From Caldivirga sp. MU80 (lineage in GTDB: Archaea; Thermoproteota; Thermoprotei; Thermoproteales; Thermocladiaceae), in contig NZ_LCTF01000007.1 in assembly GCF_001663375.1 (NCBI RefSeq), positions 1 to 64,000 of the forward strand: DNA of 64,000 bases. Reading direction: 5' to 3'. Position numbers and translations under genes: made by a program. Under the pieces are notes generated by a model that was given only the letters and a program-made list of their open reading frames with translations, was not told where the DNA came from and searched no databases. Position 1 is the stretch's first letter, and the number at the start of each line of letters is the position of its first letter. Positions 25,903 through 34,421 of this stretch are shown here, one piece after another.

Positions 25903-28900
25903 TTACTGCACCATTAATTGCACTATTTACTGAAGCATTCGTTATTATTCTTTATAAAATTAGAAGACTTAACTACCATTTCTTAATAAATGATTTAATA
26001 ATGTTTGTAAGTCTTTCAGCGGTATCTCTAGTAATCTACAGCCTATTTATCAGAGTTAACCCAACCCACATACTTAACGCTGAGTCATCCTGGTATAGGC
26101 TTACCGAGTTAATATTAACTTTGGTTGTAATTAAGAGTGTAGTATTAACTGCACTTAACATAATGGGCCTATTCATTAATAACATTAATATTTACGATAT
26201 TGTAAGTTACATAGGCCTTAACGTTGTTTTCGGGAGATTCATAGACTTGGCATCACAGATACTGTACGTTACCTTATCCTATGCACAACTCATGTACATG
26301 ATATACCACATGGTTTACGTGGTGCAGTACATAGCTAGCGCATGTGCACCAGCATTAACGTTACTCATACCATTAGTCATGGTTAGGAACATTAGGCCAT
26401 TGGTAGTTCCAATAGTTGCAGTAATCTTATCCCTCATGCTGGTGATAGTCTACGTTGGACAGCCTAATAATGCTGGTATTCTAAACTTAATCAATACTGT
26501 CAATAAATCCCTCAATATAATCCCCAATTACAGCTACATTCACATATACCTAATTAACTCCCCCTACGTAATGGCTACTGGTTACGTATGTGGTATGGGC
26601 TTCATATCATATGGTGATTCAATAATCATTGGCGGCGACCTAAACTGTACCACCGTGATATTAAACTCCACCTACGTTGACTGGGTTAATGTACCTTCAA
26701 CTGTAACCATTACCACTAAACATGTTCAAGGTTGGGTGATCACATCGGTGAATATTAACCCTAAGGTGCAGATGCTGTTAAGTAACGGCTACGTGACGGC
26801 AATCTGGCGTTGGGTTAATGAACCCTCCAGTTGGTCTTACACTGCTAGCAATGACACTGAGGTGATACACTTTAAGCAGAGCCTAAATGGAGTATCGTTA
26901 ATGGTGCTTTGGGCCTATGCAGCCTCGGTAAGGGTTAACCTAAGTAACCCCAATTGCACGGTTAACGTGTTAAGGCTGGGTAATGATACTGTGATTAACA
27001 GTGGGTTAGTAGCCATGTTTAATGAGTTTGAGGGCTACGCTCTTAGGTACTTTAACGCATCTATTGTGGGTGGCATTATTCAGCTGGGTAATGGGGCATG
27101 GTTCAAGCCCATAGACCCTAACCCACCTAGAGACTTAACGCAGTACGTAGTAAACGTAACGTGCAGGGGTAATGGGGTGATTAATGGTGATGTTACTATC
27201 ACCGGTTCTAGATTAAGCACGTGGGGTAGTGAAGGTAGGTTAATAGCATACACCAGTTACCTGTACACATACTTCAGGGAGATGAATGAAAGCCTTAGAG
27301 GTAGTGACTTAGTTAGTTGGCTACTGGCAATACCCGAATCACTAACATGGCTCATGTATCCACTATCACTGGTTGGTCTAGTAACTGCACTGCTCATAGT
27401 AACCAGTGAGTCAATGCCCATTAACACACCCATATCGAGACTAATTGATAACCTAAGGAACTTAATATTCATTGTCAGCAATGAGAGGTCTGGGTTACTG
27501 GCGCATTTGATTAGGCTTAAGCGCGGTGGAGACACTGTTAACTTAAGGAGCGCGATTGATGAGCGTACCAATAGGTCAACCATCAGCCGCACAATACATA
27601 GACTAGCGTCTATCTACAGTAGGCCTGGGTACCTAAGGCACCTAAGTAACCACGGCCTACTGGGAACATTCATCAAGTCGAGGGGTAACCCATACGTGAT
27701 GAGACTACTAGGCGAGGTAACAGGCGTAAGACGTGGTATCAGCACCTCAACTAGGGTTAAGTTAAGGCACCTGCTAGCTAAGCCACTTGGGCCACTGGAG
27801 ACGGCTGAGAGGATGCTGCTTGGTGGTAGGTGGAGTTACTGGATTGAGTCAAGGGAATTCCTGGTGAAGAGGCTACTTAGGAATGAGTCCATTATTTTTG
27901 AACTATATGAGAGAGGGATGTTAAGTAACCGTGATGCCCAGAGGAGGCTTAGGTATTGGTTCTTCAGAAGCATCATGGAGTACAGGGATAGGTTAAGACT
28001 ACTTGACGTTAGGCGTAATGCACAGTTGGCATTAGCTTACCTAACTCACAGTCACTCAAGAGGCCTATTACCAAGCCTAGTCAACACCATGGATGGTGTG
28101 AACAGGGCCACAGGCCTTAATAGGAATGGTGAATCCACTACCTTAGCGGCGTTGCTCTCAGCCATGAACCTTAACACAGGGGCCTTGGTAACCCTGGTTA
28201 AGGCTGGGTTAGTGAGGGTTGATAAGGGTAGGTTGATGGATTTAATGGACATGTACAGGAGATTATCATCACCCTGGGTTATTAACTATGTTAATGGGTT
28301 AATGGAGTCCATTAGGGGCCTACGTGAAGGCTTATCACGGGACAGCCTTAACATGGTAATGAGCATCATGCGGGAGTTAGAGACTAAGCGTAATACGCTG
28401 GTCGCAAAAGCCATCAGGATGAGGGAAAACGTGGGGATGGTTCATCATTGGGATGGGTTCATACTGAAAAGAAGCCCCGTAGCTAGCATTAGGAACCCGA
28501 CATTAGCTAAATACCTACTTAGGGATTCAACTAACATTAGAAATGTTCTAAACGGCTACATAAAGAGGTTAATGGCACAGGGATATGGTGGTAGTAGTTT
28601 AACGCGGATTATGGTCGAGTATTCAATTGGAAGAGGTCCAATTGACCTAATGCTCATGTCAGCTAACCTGGGTCTCCATCCAATGACCCTCATTAAGGAA
28701 ATTCTAGTTACCCTAGACCCACATTCAGCCCATGAGGCAATTAACGGCGTTTTAAGGAGGGGCATTCTTGATGATGAGTTGAGAAGGGAGTTGACCATGG
28801 CCATTAACCTAAGGCCAGGCTCGAAACCATATACTAGGCTCTATGCCCGTTACCTGGCCAGGATGGGTAAGTTCACCATGGGTATTGAGAGCCCGGCGGA

Positions 28901-29153
28901 TAGGGCATGGTTAGGGGGATTAATCAACCAGCTTGACTACGCCATATCAGTATTCATGGCGTCATACATTAGGAGGAACCTGGGTAACATTAGGCTCAGC
29001 GCCGTGGTTAGGGTTAGTAGGATGAAGGCTATTAACGATATAGCTAGGTTAAGCATTAGTGAAAACAGCGCCTACTCAGTAATACTAAGCACAATTAGGA
29101 TTAGGAGGAGTTTAAGGTACTCTAGGGCTAAGTATTTAAATAAGGCTGGTTAG
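25899..29153 (+). CDS. Very large polytopic membrane protein with cytoplasmic helical domain
   Basis: This 1,084-residue protein is not recognised. Residues about 1-200 contain roughly six to seven hydrophobic helices. About 200-470 is a predicted outside domain rich in Asn, Thr and beta-strands with many N-x-S/T sites. A further helix lies at about 480-502 (MYPLSLVGLVTALLIV). The last 570 residues are Arg-rich, helical and probably cytoplasmic. The ATG at 25899 overlaps the upstream stop (ATGA), so I reject the upstream TTG at 25881. A polytopic core coupled to a small two-helix protein is the layout of VirB6/CedA-type components, but no VirB4/HerA ATPase is nearby. Confidence 0.7.
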   Translation: MITAPLIALFTEAFVIILYKIRRLNYHFLINDLIMFVSLSAVSLVIYSLFIRVNPTHILNAESSWYRLTELILTLVVIKSVVLTALNIMGLFINNINIYDIVSYIGLNVVFGRFIDLASQILYVTLSYAQLMYMIYHMVYVVQYIASACAPALTLLIPLVMVRNIRPLVVPIVAVILSLMLVIVYVGQPNNAGILNLINTVNKSLNIIPNYSYIHIYLINSPYVMATGYVCGMGFISYGDSIIIGGDLNCTTVILNSTYVDWVNVPSTVTITTKHVQGWVITSVNINPKVQMLLSNGYVTAIWRWVNEPSSWSYTASNDTEVIHFKQSLNGVSLMVLWAYAASVRVNLSNPNCTVNVLRLGNDTVINSGLVAMFNEFEGYALRYFNASIVGGIIQLGNGAWFKPIDPNPPRDLTQYVVNVTCRGNGVINGDVTITGSRLSTWGSEGRLIAYTSYLYTYFREMNESLRGSDLVSWLLAIPESLTWLMYPLSLVGLVTALLIVTSESMPINTPISRLIDNLRNLIFIVSNERSGLLAHLIRLKRGGDTVNLRSAIDERTNRSTISRTIHRLASIYSRPGYLRHLSNHGLLGTFIKSRGNPYVMRLLGEVTGVRRGISTSTRVKLRHLLAKPLGPLETAERMLLGGRWSYWIESREFLVKRLLRNESIIFELYERGMLSNRDAQRRLRYWFFRSIMEYRDRLRLLDVRRNAQLALAYLTHSHSRGLLPSLVNTMDGVNRATGLNRNGESTTLAALLSAMNLNTGALVTLVKAGLVRVDKGRLMDLMDMYRRLSSPWVINYVNGLMESIRGLREGLSRDSLNMVMSIMRELETKRNTLVAKAIRMRENVGMVHHWDGFILKRSPVASIRNPTLAKYLLRDSTNIRNVLNGYIKRLMAQGYGGSSLTRIMVEYSIGRGPIDLMLMSANLGLHPMTLIKEILVTLDPHSAHEAINGVLRRGILDDELRRELTMAINLRPGSKPYTRLYARYLARMGKFTMGIESPADRAWLGGLINQLDYAISVFMASYIRRNLGNIRLSAVVRVSRMKAINDIARLSISENSAYSVILSTIRIRRSLRYSRAKYLNKAG

Positions 29154-29158
29154 TGGCT

Positions 29159-29236
29159 ATGAATAGTGATGAGCAACGGATAAGGCCTAGTGGTGGGCCT
29201 TACAACGCTGAGGACCTATTTGATGACGGTCCATAG
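29159..29236 (+). CDS. Possible 25-residue acidic miniprotein
   Basis: A short frame begins 6 bp after the stop of the large membrane gene and encodes MNSDEQRIRPSGGPYNAEDL plus FDDGP. A TATA-like TATTTAAAT at 29133-29141, within the end of the previous gene, is about 22 bp upstream, as for other leaderless genes here. Charged, proline- and glycine-rich, with no membrane helix. It could equally be a chance frame or a truncated tail next to the mini-element that follows. Confidence 0.25.
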   Translation: MNSDEQRIRPSGGPYNAEDLFDDGP

Positions 29237-29250
29237 CGCTGACGTCGAGT

Positions 29251-29418
29251 CAACCCTCGCCATTTATGGCGGGGTTACCTCACTATGTGGGTCTCATGCG
29301 ATGGGTTTATTAATCTCTGCTTTACTGCTGGGGTGTTTAATAACCCCGCAATAGGCGGGGTAACCATCGAGACCCCCAAGGTGAAACCCCCGTCTCTCTG
29401 AGGTGGGGAGGGGGTCAT
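29251..29418 (+). mobile_element. PATE/IS200-IS605-like mini-element, copy 1
   Basis: This 168-bp non-coding element has terminal hairpins. The left end has CCTCGCC and GGCGGGG arms, an internal CCCCGCAATAGGCGGGG-type hairpin follows, and the right end closes with AGGGGGTCAT. It aligns block by block with the element at 54788-54951, including GGGGTAACCATCGAGACCCCC versus GGGGTAACTGTCGAGACCCCC (21-base blocks, differing inside). There is no open reading frame. It is probably mobilised in trans by an IS200/IS605-type transposase. GTCGAGT occurs immediately on both sides. Confidence 0.6.
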
Positions 29419-29445
29419 GTCGAGTCAAGCCTCACCCTCTAGGGT
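29419..29445 (+). repeat. Solo left-end fragment of the mini-element
   Basis: Directly after copy 1 the sequence restarts with GTCGAGTCAAGCCTCACCC and TCTAGGGTT, matching the left-end hairpin of the mini-element and the same GTCGAGT flank. It looks like the remains of a second insertion at the same target, or a tandem duplication of the left end. Confidence 0.4.
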
Positions 29446-29518
29446 TAAGCCTTAGATAATGGCCACTGAGGCTGGATTAATGAATTACTTTTAAAAAGGT
29501 TATGAAACCTGGTTTAAC

Positions 29519-30070
29519 GTGAGTTCAGGCAGTGTTAAGGTTAAGTCACCTCACGAGGAGCATGAGAGGTTGGGGCCAAGTAAAGTCAACTTCTTCATAG
29601 TTACGGTTAGTACGTCTAGGTATGAGCACCTTAGGGCCGGTGAACAGTATACCGATGACTCAGGTGACTTAGCGGTAAGCATCATAACCAGCAAGGGGCA
29701 TGCGGTGGTTGGGAGGATGCTGGTTAATGATGATGAAGGGATGATTAGGCATACCGTGGATTCGCTAACCCATAGGGTTGACGTTGATGTGGTGGTTCTG
29801 ATAGGGGGTACTGGTTTAGCTAAGGGTGACGTAACCATTGAGTCCGTTAAGCCCCTCTTCACCAAGGAGATTGAGGGCTTCGGTGAACTTTTCAGGTTCA
29901 TAAGCTACCAGAGGATAGGCCCAGCCGCAATGTTAAGCAGGGCAACAGCGGGTACGGTTAATGGCAAACTGGTGATTTGCCTACCTGGTTCACCTGATGC
30001 TGTTGAGACCGGGTTGAACCTGATCCTCAACCAGGTTCCGCACATACTTCACATAGCCCGTACTGGGTAG
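29519..30070 (+). CDS. moaB: Molybdenum cofactor biosynthesis protein MoaB
   Basis: This 183-residue MoaB/MogA-family protein has FIVTVSTSRYEHLRAGEQYTD-like opening in pieces (IVTVSTSRYE, DDSGDLAV), the pterin-binding VVLIGGTGLAKGDVT (about residues 92-106), and a C-terminal LPGSPDAVETGLNLIL. Archaeal MoaB adenylylates molybdopterin before metal insertion, usually tungsten or molybdenum in hyperthermophiles. The N-terminus has an unusual 20-residue polar extension. The GTG start at 29519 is about 25 bp after a CTTTTAAAAAG box (29490-29500), indicating a leaderless mRNA. It complements mobB at 4.7 kb. Confidence 0.87.
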   Translation: MSSGSVKVKSPHEEHERLGPSKVNFFIVTVSTSRYEHLRAGEQYTDDSGDLAVSIITSKGHAVVGRMLVNDDEGMIRHTVDSLTHRVDVDVVVLIGGTGLAKGDVTIESVKPLFTKEIEGFGELFRFISYQRIGPAAMLSRATAGTVNGKLVICLPGSPDAVETGLNLILNQVPHILHIARTG

Positions 30071-30126
30071 GTTATTTGGTATGGAGAGAAGTGTTTAAAC
30101 GACTAGGTGACGTTATTTAGGTTAAC

Positions 30127-30627
30127 ATGCCTAGGTTATCCACTAAGGTTAAGAGGATTATGAGGTTAATGGGTCTTGTTGCCATAGTTACGGCCGGCGT
30201 GTTACTTTACCTATCCCACCTATACCTCTCATCATCAACTAGCCATAATGCAACGACGCTATGCCTTGAGTCAATCGGCAACTTAACTAAGGCCCCACAG
30301 TTAAACTACGGTGCCATCATTAACTTGGCTAAGGAATACGTTAGGCTATATCACGTTTCAATGAGGGTTAAGGTGTATGCACTGAACGGGACGCTACTGT
30401 TCTCATATGGCTCATACGTACCACCGGTGATTAACACTGGCCAATCAACACCAAGCATAATTAGGAGCGGGCAAGTGACCATTGTGAGTTACGGTGTTTG
30501 CCAATACTACGGTGAAGACTTCATAATTGAGGTTCAGGTTGGGGTAATGCCTGAAGCCATTTATTCCTTCATAATTGGCCTAGTCCTGCTGCTACTTGGC
30601 CTAGCGTTAATAGCACTTGGAGGGTAG
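30127..30627 (+). CDS. Membrane protein with outside domain
   Basis: This unrecognised 166-residue protein has a transmembrane helix near the N-terminus (about 15-33, LVAIVTAGVLLYLSHLYL) and one at the C-terminus (about 145-165, FIIGLVLLLLGLALIALGG), with a roughly 110-residue domain between them that carries N-x-T/S sites and two cysteines. A basic N-terminus (KVKRIMR) suggests that the loop faces outside. It may form a unit with the exported protein that follows 62 bp downstream. No function is assigned. Confidence 0.7.
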   Translation: MPRLSTKVKRIMRLMGLVAIVTAGVLLYLSHLYLSSSTSHNATTLCLESIGNLTKAPQLNYGAIINLAKEYVRLYHVSMRVKVYALNGTLLFSYGSYVPPVINTGQSTPSIIRSGQVTIVSYGVCQYYGEDFIIEVQVGVMPEAIYSFIIGLVLLLLGLALIALGG

Positions 30628-30689
30628 TTAACCACACCTCAGCATTGCCAGGGAAAGGTTTAATTGCATAGGGCATACGCTCCGACTGC

Positions 30690-31895
30690 ATGCTCACGTT
30701 AGCGTTAACAGTGTTAACCCTGGGACTATTGAAGGCCCCCGTGGTCTACCTCTACAATGGGGGTGGTTACCTACTTGCAATTACCGTAAACTTCACGTCA
30801 ATTAGCCAGTACTCGCAGGTATTCATAGTTAACAGCACTGGGTGGTTTAACGTGAGCATACTGCCTAATGGTGGCCGTGGTGTCCTCATAACAAACACCT
30901 ACCAATACGGCGACTGGGTTTACCTAACTGGGTTTACCCCAAGTAGCCCACTTCTGATTGGCCTTAGGCTAGTTAATGCAGGGATGGTGGATGTAGTTAA
31001 CCTAACCCGTTACCTACCCGTTAACCTTCAACCCTACGCATTGGCTGTGGTTAACGATACGATTTACGTGTTTGGGGTTGTTAATGGATATGCCTCAGCC
31101 TTTTTGGTAAACCCAAGAAGTGGGGTATTCATTAACCTAACTGGGTTGTTTAAGGGCGAGTGGGCTTCATCAACACCAGTATCAGCCACGGTAACACCCA
31201 ACGGTACACTACTGCTGCTGGCCCTATCAAGTGACTTAACGCCACTCCTAGGTTCACTCTCACCCAGCGGCTTGAGGACGATAACAATGCCCCAGGTTAA
31301 GGGATTGCCCCTTGGCCTATACCAGTTTAATGACCAGGTACTAATACCTGTGATGATGATCAGGCAGTCTCAGTCATCATTACCATCACTGTACTTCTCA
31401 GGCATTACAAATGGTTATGTGTTAGGCAGCATACTGCTTTACTACGTTAACGGCAACGTGGTTAACTACACCAGTTGCATCAACCCCAACACTGCGATAT
31501 TCGACGTCTACTGGGTTAACTCAACAGCGGCAATACTGGGGGGAGGCATCATTAATGGTGCCGTATGGGAGCCGTACGTGACGATATTTAACGTTAAGGA
31601 CTGTGAATCACTACCAATACCAATGAGTATTAATGGCGTCGTGTTCGCTGTGGCTGGCGATTGGGTTGGCGGTGGATTAAACGTGGTTTACAACATTACC
31701 ACGTTATCCGGTTCACCGTTTATAGCTAAAATAAACTACACAATGAGCATTAATAATCTAGCCCATGGCGCAATTCCCACAATTTATTTTAGCCCTGTAA
31801 AAGAGGAGGCGACGACCACACGTGAAGCTTTAATGATACTGACGTTAATGGTGGGGTTAATTATATTAACACTACTCATGTTAAGGATTAAATAA
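30690..31895 (+). CDS. Exported, C-terminally anchored protein
   Basis: This 401-residue protein of unknown function starts with a short hydrophobic signal (MLTLALTVLTLGLLKAPVVY) and ends with a transmembrane helix (about 378-398, LMILTLMVGLIILTLLML). The extracellular part is beta-rich, with repeated VNG/VNS and YINL-type segments and many N-x-S/T sites, suggesting a beta-propeller-like surface protein. TATA-like TTTAATTGC at about 30659-30667 supports the ATG at 30690. Codon use is native. Confidence 0.7.
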   Translation: MLTLALTVLTLGLLKAPVVYLYNGGGYLLAITVNFTSISQYSQVFIVNSTGWFNVSILPNGGRGVLITNTYQYGDWVYLTGFTPSSPLLIGLRLVNAGMVDVVNLTRYLPVNLQPYALAVVNDTIYVFGVVNGYASAFLVNPRSGVFINLTGLFKGEWASSTPVSATVTPNGTLLLLALSSDLTPLLGSLSPSGLRTITMPQVKGLPLGLYQFNDQVLIPVMMIRQSQSSLPSLYFSGITNGYVLGSILLYYVNGNVVNYTSCINPNTAIFDVYWVNSTAAILGGGIINGAVWEPYVTIFNVKDCESLPIPMSINGVVFAVAGDWVGGGLNVVYNITTLSGSPFIAKINYTMSINNLAHGAIPTIYFSPVKEEATTTREALMILTLMVGLIILTLLMLRIK

Positions 31896-31941
31896 GGTTT
31901 AAATATGGTAGGTTTTTTAAATCTCATAGTTAACGTTCCCT

Positions 31942-32601
31942 GTGGCAAGGGTGCCATTGTACATTGAGTTTAGTGATAAGAGCGTGTTAATCATAGGCGG
32001 TGGGTATGTTGGCACTAAGAGGGCTCTCAAGTTCTCGGAGGCTGGTGCCCACGTTATAGTTATAGCTCTTAAACCATCAACGGAGCTTATTAGGGCTAGT
32101 TCAATGGGTAACGTTGACCTGGTGGTTGCCGACGCAAACACGTTTAACTACGATAGGGTTATGGGTAGGGTTAACCTACTGGTCTACGCTATACCAACCA
32201 ACAGTGAGCTTAAACATAAGTTAAGGTTGTTAGCCTCCGAGAGGCGCATATTGTTTAATGATACGACTAACGCTAACGAAACTGAGGTTGTGGTTCCCTT
32301 TGAGGGTGAGGTTAATGGCATAAGGTTTGCTGTAACGTCAGAGGGTAAGAGCGGGGTTGCTGCATCAATGGTTAGGGATTACATACAGGTCACATTATCT
32401 AAGAGTGACCTTCACCCAATAGTTAATGCCTGGTATGAAGCTAAGCAATTAATAAAGAAATTGGTTGATGATCCTCATGTGAGGATGAGGATATACTTCA
32501 TGCTTAAGGATGATGAGCATTTCCTTGAAATTGCGAGGAGTGGCGATATTAATAGGGTGGTTAGGTACGTTAATGAGGTGATTAAGAACCATGGATATTG
32601 A
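31942..32601 (+). CDS. sirC: Precorrin-2 dehydrogenase / siroheme synthase (Met8/SirC type)
   Basis: This 219-residue protein has an N-terminal Rossmann fold (VLIIGGGYVGTKRALKF) followed by VVPFEGEVNGIRFAVTSEGKSG and a helical tail, as in single-domain SirC/Met8p. It oxidises precorrin-2 with NAD to sirohydrochlorin; some members also chelate iron. The GTG start at 31942 lies about 26 bp after the TTTTTTAAA box at 31912-31920. The gene overlaps hemA by 11 bp, so tetrapyrrole entry and siroheme formation are co-expressed. The later AhbAB step is encoded at 23.4 kb. Confidence 0.85.
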   Translation: MARVPLYIEFSDKSVLIIGGGYVGTKRALKFSEAGAHVIVIALKPSTELIRASSMGNVDLVVADANTFNYDRVMGRVNLLVYAIPTNSELKHKLRLLASERRILFNDTTNANETEVVVPFEGEVNGIRFAVTSEGKSGVAASMVRDYIQVTLSKSDLHPIVNAWYEAKQLIKKLVDDPHVRMRIYFMLKDDEHFLEIARSGDINRVVRYVNEVIKNHGY

Positions 32602-33811
32602 TGATTATCTAGGTAAAATAAAGGCGTTAGCGCTGACGCATAGGAAGGCTACGACAATTACCCTATCCGAAACCTACCTGAATAGTGATGAGGCATACGG
32701 CAGGTTAATGAGGAATTATGAGGAGGTCTTCATACTTCAAACATGTAATAGGGTTGAGGTTTACTTCTATGGGGATGACTACAATGCCGCTGAGGAGGTT
32801 TATAGGGCTAAGGGTACGGTTAAGTACGTCGATAGGTTGAGTGGGATTGATGCAGTGCGCCACATATTCAGAGTGGCGGCTGGGCTTGAATCAGCAGCCA
32901 TCGGTGAATCTGAGGTTCTGGGGCAGGTTGAGGAGGCTTTCAACGATGCCAGGAGGAGGGGAGCATTGGGTGGTTTACTAGGGTACACCATCGAGAGGGC
33001 TATAAGGGTTGGGAAGGAGGTTAGGAGTAAATACCCTGAAATATCCATTGGCTTAGCTAGCATTAGCTCACTGGCCGCTGAATACATCCATAGGGTTAAG
33101 GGTCGTGACGCGGCGGTGGCTATAGTTGGCGCCGGCTCCATGGGCTCAGATATAGCTAGGAGACTCGCAGAGAAGGGCTTCAGGAACGTGACAATAGTGA
33201 ATAGGACTATTGATAAGGCTAAACTGGTGGCGGCTAGGTATGGCTTCAGGTACGCACCCCTAGACTCCTTAATCAACATTATTAAGAACAGCGACGTTGT
33301 TGTCTTTGCAACATCAGCAATTGAACCCCTACTTAAGAGGAGGGACCTTGAGGTAGTTAACGCTGTGCCAGTCATAATTGACCTTGGTGTGCCGAGGAAC
33401 GTTGACCCGGAGATCCCAGGGGTTGTGTCTATAGATGAGTTGAAGACCCTTGAGTCGGAAGTAATTGAGAGAAAGGTGAGGGCGCTTCGCGAGGCTAATG
33501 AGATCGTTGAAATTAGGCTAACTGAGTTTAAGAAGCTACTGGCCAAGAGGATAATAGAGAACATGATTAGTGAATTAATGAGCTGGAGCTTCAGCGTTGG
33601 GGAGTCTGAGGTTAGGAGGGCTATCAACGCCAGGTTAATAAAGGATGACAGCGATGGCGCGTTACTGGCCGTTAAGTCCACTGTTAAAAGGGTGACCTTA
33701 CCGCTGGTAATGTACCTTAAGGAGCTTGCTGAGGAGGGCAGGTTCAACGAGGCATTAACCATAATAAGCGAGCTTAAGGCTAGGCTTAATGGCAGCAGTA
33801 AGCGAACTTGA
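32591..33811 (+). CDS. hemA: Glutamyl-tRNA reductase
   Basis: This 406-residue enzyme makes glutamate-1-semialdehyde from glutamyl-tRNA, the first committed step of C5-pathway tetrapyrrole synthesis. The catalytic cysteine lies in ILQTCNRVEVYFY (about residues 48-60), followed by RVAAGLESAAIGESEVLGQV and the NADPH-binding VAIVGAGSMGSDIARRL. A C-terminal dimerisation helix completes it. It overlaps sirC upstream by 11 bp and rnhB downstream by 23 bp, forming one tight operon. Confidence 0.93.
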   Translation: MDIDDYLGKIKALALTHRKATTITLSETYLNSDEAYGRLMRNYEEVFILQTCNRVEVYFYGDDYNAAEEVYRAKGTVKYVDRLSGIDAVRHIFRVAAGLESAAIGESEVLGQVEEAFNDARRRGALGGLLGYTIERAIRVGKEVRSKYPEISIGLASISSLAAEYIHRVKGRDAAVAIVGAGSMGSDIARRLAEKGFRNVTIVNRTIDKAKLVAARYGFRYAPLDSLINIIKNSDVVVFATSAIEPLLKRRDLEVVNAVPVIIDLGVPRNVDPEIPGVVSIDELKTLESEVIERKVRALREANEIVEIRLTEFKKLLAKRIIENMISELMSWSFSVGESEVRRAINARLIKDDSDGALLAVKSTVKRVTLPLVMYLKELAEEGRFNEALTIISELKARLNGSSKRT

Positions 33812-34418
33812 GGGCGGTATTGACGAGGCTGGGCGTGGGCCAGTAATAGGACCCATGGTTATAGCCATTGTGGCTTGGAGCAATAAGGAGACTAAGGAAC
33901 TGGGCGTGAGGGACTCTAAGCAATTAACCCCAAGTGGGAGGAGCAGGCTCTATGAGCTAATAGTTAATAGAGCTCCCTGCGTTAAATACGTAATTGTTGA
34001 GCCTGGTGAGATAGACAACTACGTTAATAGGGGGTTACTTAACCAACTTGAGGCAATTAAGATGAGGGAGTTAATCATTAACTGTAGGGGTGTTAAGAGA
34101 GTCTACATCGACTCACCTGACCCAGACCCAGCCAGGTTTAGGGGAATGATTAACGTTAACGATGTTGACGTTGTGGTTCTTAACCACGCAGATGAATCAA
34201 TACCAGTGGTGTCGGCAGCAAGCATAGTGGCTAAGGTAATTAGGGATTCAATAATCAGTAGGCTTAAGGAAACCTACGGTGAGTTCGGTAGTGGTTACCC
34301 AAGCGACCCAAGGACCATTGAGGCGTTGAGGAAGTGGGTTATTAGTGGCAGCATTCCACCAATAGTTAGGAGGAGTTGGAGGACTGTGAGGAGGATGCTG
34401 AATTCAAGGCTATTCTAA
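33789..34418 (+). CDS. rnhB: Ribonuclease HII
   Basis: This 209-residue protein begins with the RNase HII signature GGIDEAGRGPVIGPMVIA; the Asp-Glu pair forms part of the active site. A further aspartate in RVYIDSPDPDPARF and the C-terminal GSGYPSDPRT motif are typical. It removes ribonucleotides and RNA primers from DNA. The ATG at 33789 overlaps the 3' end of hemA by 23 bp, and the next gene is convergent, 3 bp beyond the stop. Confidence 0.92.
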   Translation: MAAVSELEGGIDEAGRGPVIGPMVIAIVAWSNKETKELGVRDSKQLTPSGRSRLYELIVNRAPCVKYVIVEPGEIDNYVNRGLLNQLEAIKMRELIINCRGVKRVYIDSPDPDPARFRGMINVNDVDVVVLNHADESIPVVSAASIVAKVIRDSIISRLKETYGEFGSGYPSDPRTIEALRKWVISGSIPPIVRRSWRTVRRMLNSRLF

Positions 34419-34421
34419 TGC

